This document shows, piece by piece, positions 1 to 9,789 of a DNA stretch of 45,142 nucleotides (its first letter is position 1; each line of letters starts with the position of its first letter). A program made the position numbers and the translations under genes. The stretch spans positions 1-45,142 of the forward strand of contig JAQTNF010000025.1 in assembly GCA_028713995.1 (NCBI GenBank). The letters are read 5' to 3'. The notes beneath the pieces were generated by a model. It made no database searches. It was not told the DNA's origin and worked only from the letters and a program-made list of their open reading frames with translations. The DNA comes from Deltaproteobacteria bacterium (GTDB lineage: Bacteria > Myxococcota_A > Polyangia > JAAYKL01).

Positions 1-2485
1 CCTTGCCTTCCTCCTTGGCCTCTTGCACCTCGGGCTTGGTCTCCGGCGTGTAGCGGATGAACGCCACGCCCTTGTCGGCCGCCTCGCGGTAGTAGTCCTC
101 TTTCAGCCCGTAGGTGCGCATGTCCCGGAAGAGGACGTAGATGTTCATCCCGGGCTTGTGCGCCTTGAGCTTCAGGGCGTTCTTGATCGCGTGGCTGCAG
201 CACACACGGCTGCAGTAGTTCCGATCCTCGTTCCGGCAGCCCACGCACTGGATCATCACCAGGTTGTCGGCTCCCACGACCGCCTCGTCGCCGCGGGCGA
301 TCTGCTCGCCCAGCTCGAGGTGCGTGAACACCTTGTGGCTCTTCTTGTACAGATACTCCGTGGGCTCGTAGACGTCGGCGCCGATGGCGATGACGGTCGC
401 GCCGTGCCTGATCTTCCTCGTGAGCCCTTCAGCCGCGACAGTCGTGACGAAATTGCCCACGTAGCCGGACACGCACTCGATCACGGTTCCGTGCAGGACG
501 TGGATCGCCGGGTTCAGGTACACCTCGCGGACGAGACCCTTCAGGTACGCCTGGACGTCGAGCCCCTCGAGCGTGGAGTGGATCCTCCGCGCCATGCCGC
601 CGAGCTCCTGCTCCTTCTCGAGCAGGTGCACCTCGAACCCCTGCCTGGCGATCGAGAGCGCGGCCGTCATCCCCGCGATGCCTCCGCCGACGACCAGCGT
701 CGCCTTGTTCACCGGCAGATCGAACTCCTTAAGCGGCTCGAGATGGCGCGCACGCGCGACCGACATGCGGATGATGTCCTTGGCCTTGCGCGTCGCCTCT
801 TCCTTCTGCTTGGAGTGGACCCAGGAGCACTGCTCGCGGATGTTGGCCATGTCGAGGTAGTACTGGTTGAGCCCCGCCTCCCGCAGCGTGTCGCGGAACA
901 GCGGCTCGAGCGTCCTCGGTGAGCACGCCGCGATGACGACGCGGTTCAGGCCCTTCTCCTTGGCGAGCTCGGTGATCTCCTTGGCCGAGTTCGTCGCGCA
1001 GGAGAAGATCTGCTCCTTGGCGAATACGACGCCCGGCAGGGACGTGGCCTCCTCGACCGCGGAACGGACGTCGACGACGCCGCTGATGTTGGCCCCGCAG
1101 TGGCACACGAAGACCCCCACCCGGGCCTCCTCCTCGGAGACGTCTTTTTCCTCGGGGTAAACGCGTTCCTGCGTCAGCTTGCCGCGCCTGGATTTAAGCC
1201 GCTCGCCGCATTGCGAACCGGCGCCGCTCGCGGAGAACACCGACTCGGGGATGTCGGTGGGCCCCTGAAACGCGCCGCTCACGAAGATCCCGGGCCGGGT
1301 CGTCTCGATTGGGTTGGGCCTCGCCGTCTTGCAGAACCCGTGCGCATCGAGCTCGATGCCGAACGTCACGGCCAGGTGCGCGTGGTCGGCGGGCGGGTCG
1401 AGCCCCACGGACAGGACCACCATGTCGAACTCTTCTTCTTTGACCCCCCCGTCGAACGTCGAGTACCGCACGACCACGTTCTTGTTTGCCGGGTTCTCGC
1501 GCGCGATCGACGTGTAGCTCCTCACGAACCGCACGCCGGGGAGTTGCTCCGCCCTCTGGTAATAGCGCTCGAAATCCTTGCCGTGCGCGCGGATGTCGTT
1601 GTGGAACACCGTGCACTCGGCGTCGGGCTCATGGTCCTTGGTGAGGATCACCTGCTTCTGCGTGTAGGTGCAGCACACGCCCGAGCAGTAGCTGTTCTCG
1701 CCCTCAGTGACCTTTCTCGAGCCCACGCACTGGATCCACGCGATCTTCTTCGGATGCTTCCTGTCGGAGGCGCGCAGGATGTGTCCCTCGTACGGACCGG
1801 TCGCGGACAGGAGCCGCTCGAAGTCCATGCTGGTGACCACGTTCTGCATCCTCCCGTAGCCGTATTCGGCCACCAGCTTCGGATCGAACGGCTCGATGCC
1901 CGACGCCAACACGATCGCGCCGACGTTGACCTCCCGCTTCTCATTCTGCTCGCGGAAATCGATCGCGCCGGTCTTGCACACGCCCCTGCAGATGTCGCAC
2001 TTGCCTTCCTTGAGGTAGAGGCAGCTGTCGTCGATGTAGGCGACGAGCGGGATCGCCTGCGAGAAGTACACGTGCACCGCCTTGTTGTTCGAGATGCCCT
2101 GGTTGTAGCGATCCGGGCACTCTTTGGGGCAGTACTTCATGCACGTCCCGCAACCCGTGCACAGATCCTCGACGATGTACCGCGGCCTGCGGACGAGGTT
2201 GACCCTGTAGTCTCCCACCGCGCCTTCGACGCGATCGACTTCGGTGAACGTCAGAACCTCTACATTCGGATGCCGGCCGACCTCGACCAGTTTAGGTGAA
2301 AGTATTCACGTCGAGCAGTCGTTGGTCGGGAACGTCTTGTCGAGCTGGGCCATGTGCCCGCCGATGCTCGGTCCTTTCTCCACCAGGTAGACCTTGAAGC
2401 CCGCGTTGGCGAGATCGAGCGAGGCCTGGATGCCGCTGATCCCGCCGCCGACCACCATGACGTCTCCGAACTTGTCTTTTTCCAC
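1..2485 (-). CDS. BamE/HdrA-like FAD and iron-sulfur subunit, probable selenoprotein (3' end outside window)
   Basis: Large HdrA-type electron-bifurcation subunit, 828 codons visible and still open at the left edge. It starts at GTG 2485, which shares one base with the TAG of the upstream gene, with GAGGAGG just upstream. The frame opens with an FAD motif ([10 protein letters not shown], residues 11-20), then NDCST followed by an in-frame TGA at codon 60 (2306-2308) and [10 protein letters not shown]. Past the TGA it runs without a stop through a 4Fe-4S motif (CTGCGTC..C), a second Cys group (CDICRGVC), IQCVGSRK, a second FAD motif ([12 protein letters not shown]) and [10 protein letters not shown]. 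This two-FAD layout of about 1000 residues is known for BamE of class II benzoyl-CoA reductases and for long HdrA proteins. I infer that UGA is read as selenocysteine, because HdrA is a known selenoprotein family with Cys or Sec here. A true stop would leave a 59-residue fragment. Confidence 0.85.
2273..2308 (-). promoter_or_regulatory. UGA selenocysteine codon with bacterial SECIS-like hairpin
   Basis: The in-frame TGA is at 2308-2306. In the mRNA, 21 bases separate it from the loop of a hairpin with six-base arms CUGGUC (2290-2285) and GGCCGG (2278-2273), all positions pairing as Watson-Crick or G-U. The loop is GAGGUC (2284-2279). A loop starting with G about 16-37 bases after UGA agrees with the known bacterial SECIS pattern. 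The homologous position in related HdrA proteins is Cys. The fold was done by eye, without an energy calculation. Confidence 0.7.
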
Positions 2486-3636
2486 TAGAGCGCCTCCTCG
2501 ACGATCTCGGTGATGTCCTTGATCGCGATTTTGTCCTCGTATTCGAGGCTCAACCGGCTGTCCTCGAACATGGTGATGCAGTACGGGCACGAGGTCGCCA
2601 GCACCTGCGCCCCGACCTCGCCGGCCTGTCCGAGCCTGAGATCGGAGAAGCGCTCGCCCTTGGGCGTGTCCATCCACACGCGCCCGCCGCCGCCGCCGCA
2701 GCACAGGCTGTCCTGCCGCGAGCTCGCCATCTCGACGAGCTCGAGCCCGGGGATGGCCTTCAGGATCTCGCGCGGCTCGTCGTAGATGCCGTTGTGCCGG
2801 CCGAGGTAGCACGGGTCGTGGTAGGTGACCCTCTTGCGGTACTCCTCCTTGAGCTCGAGCCGGCCCTTCCTGATGAGATCGAGCAGGAGCTGCGACATGT
2901 GCACCACCTCGAAGCTCACCATGAACTCGGGGTACTCGTTCTTGAACGTGTGGTAGCAGTGGGGGGAGGCGACCACGATCTTCTTCACACCTTCGTCGAT
3001 GAAGGTCTTGATGTTCTGTTTCGCGAGGGTCCTAAATTCCTTCTCGCCGCCGATCTTGCGGATGCTCTCGCCGCAGCAGCTCTCCTTGGTGCCCAGGATC
3101 CCGAAGTCCACGCCCGCCTTGTGCAGGATGCGCGCCGTGGCCGCGGCCGCCTTCTTCAGCCTCGGGTCGTAGCTGTGGTAGCAGCCCACGAAGTACAGGA
3201 TCTCCATGCCCTCGGCGAAGGGCCTGACCGGCAGGTCCCTGGCCCAGTCGGCCCGCTTGGCCCGCTCCTCGTTCAGGGGGTTGCCCTCGAGGAGAAGGCC
3301 GGCCTTCACGGCGCGCGCGGAGCGGACGGACGCGGGGAAGACCTCGTACTTCGTGGCGATCCTGCGCAGGGACACCCCGAGCGGGATCTGCTCCACGCCC
3401 CGCGGGCAGTACTGCGGGCAGGTCCCGCAGGTGGTGCAGCGCCACACGTCCTCGCTCTCGATCTCGGTCAGGCCGAAGGCCGCCTCGCGGACGATCCTGC
3501 GCATGCTGAACTTGCGGACCTTGTTCCAGGGGCAGACGACGTCGCACTTCCCGCACTGGTAGCAGTACTTGAAGGTCTCGCCGCCGGCTTCCTTGATCTC
3601 GTCCGCGATCTCTGGGAACGGGGTGACTGTTTCCAC
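2485..3636 (-). CDS. BamD/HdrD-like iron-sulfur protein
   Basis: 383-residue Fe-S electron carrier of the HdrD/GlcF type, probably relaying electrons between the HdrA-like subunit and the BamBC-like module. The N-terminus holds two 4Fe-4S motifs (C25-x2-C28-x2-C31-x3-C35 and C67-x2-C70-x2-C73-x3-C77). Two cysteine-rich CCG domains follow: the first has VGCYHS and CCGES, the second DPCYLGRH and [10 protein letters not shown]. In HdrB/HdrD these CCG domains bind non-cubane Fe-S clusters. Start is GTG 3636, four bases after the stop of the BamC-like gene, with GAGGAAGG upstream. The stop overlaps the next start by one base, so the subunits are translationally coupled. Gene order B-C-D-E matches the known bam order. 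Its identity as BamD rather than a generic HdrD rests on that context. Confidence 0.85.
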   Translation of the reverse strand: METVTPFPEIADEIKEAGGETFKYCYQCGKCDVVCPWNKVRKFSMRRIVREAAFGLTEIESEDVWRCTTCGTCPQYCPRGVEQIPLGVSLRRIATKYEVFPASVRSARAVKAGLLLEGNPLNEERAKRADWARDLPVRPFAEGMEILYFVGCYHSYDPRLKKAAAATARILHKAGVDFGILGTKESCCGESIRKIGGEKEFRTLAKQNIKTFIDEGVKKIVVASPHCYHTFKNEYPEFMVSFEVVHMSQLLLDLIRKGRLELKEEYRKRVTYHDPCYLGRHNGIYDEPREILKAIPGLELVEMASSRQDSLCCGGGGGRVWMDTPKGERFSDLRLGQAGEVGAQVLATSCPYCITMFEDSRLSLEYEDKIAIKDITEIVEEAL

Positions 3637-3640
3637 GGCG

Positions 3641-4177
3641 CTAGCCCTTCCTCGACATCCGCGCGACCGTGTCCATGACCTTCTGCAGGCCGAACCTGTT
3701 GGTCAGCGACTCGATGCCCAGATCCAGCTCCCCGGGCTTCGCCGCCTCCTCCTCCTCGACCTCCTCCTCGCGCTCCTCGAAGACCAGGACGTCGTTGAGG
3801 CACCACGTCACGCAGAGCGGTTTCTCCTCCCCCTCGCACATGTCGCATTTCAGGGGCAGGCCGGAATCGGGCTCCTTGAACAGGTCCCGCGACGGGCAGG
3901 CGGCTCTGCACATGCCGCACTCGTCGTACTCCTTCCCGTCGATGATGTAGACATCCCTGCCCGAGCATTCGGCCGGCGCATACTCGCCCGCGAACACGGG
4001 AAGCCAGATGTCCTTGAGCCGGTGGGTGATCACTCGGATGCGGGATCGCGCGGGATTGATCGAGCTGTACTTCGGCGTGGCGTGGAACGCGGAGCAGGCG
4101 ATCTCGCACGACCGGCAGCCGTTGCACTTGTCGGCGTCGATCTTGATCCTTTTGACCTTCTTCTTGATCTTAGCCAT
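3641..4177 (-). CDS. BamC-like ferredoxin subunit (polyferredoxin)
   Basis: 178-residue cytoplasmic Fe-S protein expected to pass electrons to the tungsten subunit encoded just upstream. Residues 14-28 contain C18-x2-C21-x2-C24-x3-C28, followed by SAFHATPKYSSINPARSRIR. A second group (DECGMCRAACPSRD) and a third (LKCDMC...PLCVTWC) make three to four 4Fe-4S sites. A highly acidic Glu run lies near residues 135-147. Its ATG (4177) overlaps the end of the BamB-like gene by eight bases. From memory, the SAFHATPKYSS, PSRDxFKEPDSGLPLKCDMC and QKVMD..AR segments closely resemble BamC of Geobacter. General AOR-partner ferredoxins are shorter and lack these segments. Confidence 0.85.
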   Translation of the reverse strand: MAKIKKKVKRIKIDADKCNGCRSCEIACSAFHATPKYSSINPARSRIRVITHRLKDIWLPVFAGEYAPAECSGRDVYIIDGKEYDECGMCRAACPSRDLFKEPDSGLPLKCDMCEGEEKPLCVTWCLNDVLVFEEREEEVEEEEAAKPGELDLGIESLTNRFGLQKVMDTVARMSRKG

Positions 4178-6134
4178 TTTTCAGAATCCCTCTCTGCTCG
4201 AGCTCGTCCGCGACGTACTTCAGATCCAGCTCCTCCAGTCGCGCCCTCGTCGGGATGCCGTTCATGTTCCATCCCTTGTACGCGTAGTAGGTATCCAGGA
4301 GCTTCTGCTCGAGCTCCGGGAACCTCTTCTTCCAGTGATCCTCCGGCGGCTTCTCATCGGCCCTGGTCATGCCCAGCCTGTTGTTCAGGGCCCGGTGGAG
4401 GTTGCGGCTCCTGTTGACGATCTTCTTGAGCCCGGCCTCGTCCAGATCCATTCCCGTCGCGGCCGAGATCAGCTTCGGGTAGTTGTGGATGTGGTACGGC
4501 GGCTTCAGGCAGAACGAGCCCATGCCGGCGCACAGCCCGATGGCGTCGTCGATGTTGTGCAGCATCTCCATCCAGTCCACGATCTGGCTGCACATCTCCG
4601 GGGTCGGGAAGTAGGGTATGCCCTTCTCCCCGCGAGGCTCCCATTCGAGCAGGATCTGCTTCCACGACTCGTCCGGGAGCTGCGGCCAGTCCTTGACGAA
4701 CGCCTCGCGCTGCTCGCGCGTGGGGAAGGCCGCCTGGGGCCAGTTGCCTTCGATCTGCGTGATGCTGATCTTCTCGTTCGTCGAGTACATGAGGAAGTAC
4801 AGCGGATCGAGCGTGCTCAGCTTGAGGGGGAGCTGCTCGTGCTTCTTGATGGTGTTGTGGGCGAACTCCTCCGCGCCCTTGCCGATCTTCTTGGCCGCCC
4901 AATATGTGCCGTCGGCCAGGACGTCTCCGATTCCTTCCCGTCGGACGACCCTGTCCAGCAGCCACGAGAATCTCCCCTCGGGGTCAGACGGGCACCCCTC
5001 GAAGTCCTTGTCGGTCAGGATGCCGGCCTCCTTGAGCTCCACGGCGAAGGCGAGGATCTGCGGCGTCGAGAACGAGTCCACCCCGTACTCCGTGGCGCGC
5101 TGCAGGATCCTGAAGTTGAAGTCCAGCTGGTCGACCTGGGCTCCCATGGAGTACGTGAGCTTGCCGAAGCACTTCGCCATGTACCTGGGAACGTCCTTGT
5201 GGGAGACCAGCGCGCCGCATTGCTGCGGGCAGTTGTAGCAGCTCACGAACCGCTTCACCGCGTTGAGCTGGGTCGACACCCACTCCTCCTCGTGCTCCTT
5301 GGACCAGAAGTCCCTCCTGCGGACGCGGGCATTGCCCCACATGAAGTTTTCCGTGTGCCACTTCTCGTCCGTGTGCTTGAACTCCTGCGGCGATCCGATG
5401 CCGGACAGGATGGTCATCACGCCCTTGACGGGGTTCTCGTTGCGGAAGTTGATGTAGTCCGTGATTCCCTTCATGTGCTCCATGAACTCGGCGCCACGGG
5501 CGAGAAAAACGTCCTTGGTCCCGCGCACTGCCACGGCCTTGATCTTCTTGTCGCCCATGACCGCGCCGCCCCCGAGCCGGCTGGCGCTGGACCTGGACTG
5601 CTCGATGGAAGCCGTGAACACCTTGTTCTCTCCCGCGATCCCGATGGCGGCGACCTGGGCGTTCGGCTCGTTCAGCTCCTCGCGGATGAGATCCTGCGTC
5701 TCGAGCGCGCCCTTGCCCACGAGGTGAGACGCGTCGCGTATCTCCACCTTGTCGTTGTGGACCCACAGATACACCCACTGCGGCGACTTGTTCTTGAGAA
5801 TGATCTTGTCGTAGCCCGCGTACTTCAGCTCCGCGGACCAGAACCCGCCCATCATCGGGTACGCGAGCAGCTCCGACTGGGGGGAGATGAAGGTGACGAC
5901 CGTCCGGTTGCAGCTGAAAGCCGGCGTCCCGTTCAGGAGCCCCGTGCTGAAGACGAGCAGGTTCCCGTCGTCGAACGGCTTCGTCTCCGGGGGAACCCGG
6001 TCCCAGTGCAGCTTGACGCTCGTGCCGAGCCCGCCCAGGTGGGTCTCTAAAAGCTTCGGGTCGGTTTCCACCCGCTCGATGTTCCCCGTGGCGAGATCGA
6101 CTTCCAGGTAGTACCCTGCCTCCGCGTATCTCAT
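4170..6134 (-). CDS. bamB: BamB-like tungsten enzyme (class II benzoyl-CoA reductase active-site subunit, AOR family)
   Basis: 654-residue aldehyde:ferredoxin oxidoreductase-family protein. BamB reduces benzoyl-CoA to cyclohexa-1,5-diene-1-carboxyl-CoA at a bis-pyranopterin tungsten site. The start at 6134 (MRYAEAGYYLEVDL) has GAGGAG eight bases upstream and overlaps the previous stop (ATGA). The Fe-S motif is C299-x2-C302-x3-C306 with C535 in the family's DxxGLC box (DAIGLC). As I recall the Geobacter metallireducens structure, the tungsten-site and proton-transfer residues are E251, H255, H260 and C322. This protein has E251, H260 (KWHTENF) and C322 (MAKCFG) at the same numbers, but its nearby His is at 254. 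Length is within one or two residues of BamB. A paralogue acting on another aryl or alicyclic CoA-ester is the main alternative. Confidence 0.85.
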   Translation of the reverse strand: MRYAEAGYYLEVDLATGNIERVETDPKLLETHLGGLGTSVKLHWDRVPPETKPFDDGNLLVFSTGLLNGTPAFSCNRTVVTFISPQSELLAYPMMGGFWSAELKYAGYDKIILKNKSPQWVYLWVHNDKVEIRDASHLVGKGALETQDLIREELNEPNAQVAAIGIAGENKVFTASIEQSRSSASRLGGGAVMGDKKIKAVAVRGTKDVFLARGAEFMEHMKGITDYINFRNENPVKGVMTILSGIGSPQEFKHTDEKWHTENFMWGNARVRRRDFWSKEHEEEWVSTQLNAVKRFVSCYNCPQQCGALVSHKDVPRYMAKCFGKLTYSMGAQVDQLDFNFRILQRATEYGVDSFSTPQILAFAVELKEAGILTDKDFEGCPSDPEGRFSWLLDRVVRREGIGDVLADGTYWAAKKIGKGAEEFAHNTIKKHEQLPLKLSTLDPLYFLMYSTNEKISITQIEGNWPQAAFPTREQREAFVKDWPQLPDESWKQILLEWEPRGEKGIPYFPTPEMCSQIVDWMEMLHNIDDAIGLCAGMGSFCLKPPYHIHNYPKLISAATGMDLDEAGLKKIVNRSRNLHRALNNRLGMTRADEKPPEDHWKKRFPELEQKLLDTYYAYKGWNMNGIPTRARLEELDLKYVADELEQRGILKNG

Positions 6135-7249
6135 TTGCAACTCCTCGAGGTCCGCTCGTTCTTCAACCTGCCCAGGTGCCTGAGCCTCGGAATGATTTCC
6201 TTGTGTATGTCGCACACGACGGACTTGCCCGAAGTGGTGCCGGTCAGCAGCAATTTGTCGTTCGGGCATCCTCCCTGGCAGGCTTTCATGAAATCACACT
6301 TCCTGCATTCGTCCGGGATCTCCGATTTTCCGACATCATAATGGAATGATTCGCATTGTATTCTGCTCAAGGGATCCGCATCGAATATCGTCCCGGTTTT
6401 CAGGGAATGGTTTCTGAGGCAAGGCCCGATCGAGCCGTCCGGGTACACCGTCGCGATCCGTTTTCCGCAATGATACGGGGACGACTCGTGATCCCACATG
6501 GGGATCAGCGTGTCGAACAGGAAGGTCGTGTGGACGTCGTGCCCACGCAACACGTACTCTTCCAGGAGATCGCAGAGCTCGTGGTATTTCTCAAGAAGCC
6601 TCTTTTTGTATTCGACGTCCAATCCTCTGTAAAGATTCCTGTAGTATCTCAGCCGGTATCCGTTCTCTATTCCGAATCTCGTGATGTCGAGAGCCCGCTC
6701 CAGGTTGTAGTCATCCAGGGTGGCCACTATCGTTTGATTGATGACATTGGATCTTTCGGCGACGATCTTCATCCTTCTCGAGAGCTCGTCGATGCCGATG
6801 TCCGTGACGTTCGTCGTTATCCACTGGATGTCTTCGAGGTCGTCCCAGTCGACGGAATCCACCAGATCGCCGTTCGTGAACAGGAATCCCTGCATCCCAT
6901 CGGTGTTGGCGTATGCGGAATCCATGACTCTCTTGACCCTGTCGGTCCTCAACAACGGTTCCCCGCCGAGAAAACCGATGGCATTCACTTTGATGTTGTT
7001 TGCTTTCCAGACCTCGGGAATCCAATCGAGCAGCCTCGAAAACGCGTTCTCGTCCATCTCCAGATTGTTGCCGTCGCCGACCTGGTTGAAGGAATAGCAG
7101 TAATTGCACCTCCTCGTGCATCTGTATGACAAAAATAGGAGGAACCAGAAGAAGGGAAGCTTCTCCCAGCCGGCCTCTCCTCGGAGCCTTCCATCCTCGA
7201 TGGAATACATCCGCTTCAGTTGTTTGACGTGTTCCGTCAATCTTCTCAT
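6131..7249 (-). CDS. radical SAM/SPASM protein coupled to the BamB-like gene
   Basis: 372-residue radical SAM enzyme with a SPASM extension. The SAM-cluster motif is C44-x3-C48-x2-C51 (YRCTRRCNYCYSF), followed by GFLGGEPLL, the SAM-binding GGE. The C-terminus carries the auxiliary-cluster cysteines typical of SPASM proteins: CGKRIATVYPDGSIGPC, then CRKCDFMKACQGGCPND and a final VVCDIHKE. SPASM enzymes usually modify peptides or mature enzymes. Its TGA overlaps the ATG of the BamB-like gene by four bases, so it is translated with it. That favours a role in maturing the tungsten subunit or its cofactor, as proposed for radical SAM proteins beside some AOR genes. Substrate unknown. The ATG at 7249 lacks a clear RBS; 7210 (MYSIEDGRLRG) is an alternative start. 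Its codon use is less GC-rich than its neighbours'. Confidence 0.85.
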   Translation of the reverse strand: MRRLTEHVKQLKRMYSIEDGRLRGEAGWEKLPFFWFLLFLSYRCTRRCNYCYSFNQVGDGNNLEMDENAFSRLLDWIPEVWKANNIKVNAIGFLGGEPLLRTDRVKRVMDSAYANTDGMQGFLFTNGDLVDSVDWDDLEDIQWITTNVTDIGIDELSRRMKIVAERSNVINQTIVATLDDYNLERALDITRFGIENGYRLRYYRNLYRGLDVEYKKRLLEKYHELCDLLEEYVLRGHDVHTTFLFDTLIPMWDHESSPYHCGKRIATVYPDGSIGPCLRNHSLKTGTIFDADPLSRIQCESFHYDVGKSEIPDECRKCDFMKACQGGCPNDKLLLTGTTSGKSVVCDIHKEIIPRLRHLGRLKNERTSRSCK

Positions 7250-7256
7250 GAGGATA

Positions 7257-7850
7257 TCAATTCGCCTTCTTGTTCGGGATCATCTCTTCGCTCGTGGATG
7301 AGGACACGATCGGATGGATCGGCGAGACGAGCGCGATCACGGCGAACAGCGCGAGTGCGCCGACGGTCGTGATCGCGAGCTCCAGGAGAATGGACGCCAG
7401 GGGGACCGGCAATCGCAACCGTGGCTGACCGAGCACAACGAAAGAGACGACGCGGACGAGCGCCATGCCTGCGGCGACCGTGACGAAGAGGCGCGGTGCA
7501 AGAAAGACCGAGCGATTCCATCCCCTGTTCCACCCGAAGAACAGGGTGAAGGCGAGCCCCTGCGAGGCGATTGCGATCGCCGGGCGGATCACCATGGGGT
7601 CGAGCGGCGGAACGCCGAAGACAACGGTGTCGAGGAGCTTCCACGACGCGGCGACGACGCTCACGGAGGCGAGGGAGAGAGGCGAAAGCCCGCGACGCAG
7701 GGCCGCCAAGAGAACGGAGAACCCGATCGACGCCATGACCGTGCCCGCGAGCGGAACGCGAGCGAGGTGCAGGCCGGCGCCGAGCGTCGCCTCGAAGAGC
7801 CCCCAGGCGGAGCCGAAAACGAGAACGAAAAGGAGCTCCTGCTTCCTCAT
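7257..7850 (-). CDS. multi-pass membrane protein, first gene of the bam-like operon
   Basis: 197-residue hydrophobic protein with about five or six predicted membrane segments, for example residues 7-25, 36-52, 58-75, 88-105, 118-140 and 150-172. It has no motif I recognise. Size and topology resemble substrate-binding (S) components of ECF transporters or other small uptake proteins, but nothing in the sequence names a substrate. The ATG at 7850 follows GGGAGG at a good distance. It ends seven bases before the radical SAM gene, so it belongs to the same transcript. A role in supplying a cofactor, metal or aromatic acid to the downstream enzyme is only a guess from position. Confidence 0.6.
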   Translation of the reverse strand: MRKQELLFVLVFGSAWGLFEATLGAGLHLARVPLAGTVMASIGFSVLLAALRRGLSPLSLASVSVVAASWKLLDTVVFGVPPLDPMVIRPAIAIASQGLAFTLFFGWNRGWNRSVFLAPRLFVTVAAGMALVRVVSFVVLGQPRLRLPVPLASILLELAITTVGALALFAVIALVSPIHPIVSSSTSEEMIPNKKAN

Positions 7851-7910
7851 GCCACTGACCTCCCTGCGCGAGCGCAGAATCCGTTCTTTCCGTTTGGTCC
7901 CGGTCGGAAA

Positions 7911-7937
7911 ACTGACCAGAAAACCACAATGGTCAGT
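7911..7937. promoter_or_regulatory. interrupted palindrome upstream of the bam-like operon
   Basis: ACTGACCA at 7911-7918 and TGGTCAGT at 7930-7937 form perfect eight-base arms around 11 bases, about 60 bases before the ATG at 7850. This is the only strong dyad I see in the 180-base gap between the aldehyde dehydrogenase stop and the operon start. It is well placed as a regulator operator. The regulator is not encoded nearby on the operon side. The rest of the gap (7938-8030) shows nothing convincing. Confidence 0.5.
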
Positions 7938-8030
7938 ATCCCATGAGAACGGAGAGGCTGCAAGGGGAGAAAAGACGCCGCATCGCGAGATGGAGGCGCA
8001 ACTGGCCGGAAATACTCGGATGAAGACGGC

Positions 8031-9656
<1,626 letters not shown>

Positions 9657-9733
9657 GCCGTTCCTCCTGTGAGTTCCTCGGTAAAGATATCGCGCGGCAT
9701 TGCATGATGAAAAGTGATACTTTTTTATAGATC

Positions 9734-9752
9734 ACATGAATATCATTCATGT
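9734..9752. promoter_or_regulatory. LysR-type operator candidate between divergent genes
   Basis: ACATGAAT and ATTCATGT are perfect eight-base arms around ATC in the AT-rich part of the 133-base divergent gap. The site includes a T-N11-A spacing (T9737, A9749), the loose consensus for LysR-type regulators. It sits about 40 bases before the LysR start and about 80 bases before the dehydrogenase start, where it could control both promoters. Confidence 0.5.
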
Positions 9753-9789
9753 TTGTGCCGAGGAGCGCAATCCCGGGAGGAGATGGACG

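Noticed and set aside
2306-2812. A gene ending at the TGA at 2306, with the downstream part as a separate or broken gene
   Set aside because: Conserved HdrA sequence continues in the same frame on both sides, no frameshift is seen, and a SECIS-like hairpin follows; a selenocysteine codon explains it better.
4008-6050. 680-codon open frame on the plus strand opposite the BamB-like gene
   Set aside because: It is made of low-complexity Leu/Arg/Val/His-rich sequence typical of the antisense of GC-rich coding DNA, while the minus strand encodes a full, motif-bearing enzyme.
4170-6134. Generic aldehyde:ferredoxin oxidoreductase
   Set aside because: Length, the WHTENF and MAKCFG contexts, and the BamC/BamD/BamE-like neighbours in bam order fit the class II benzoyl-CoA reductase subunit better.
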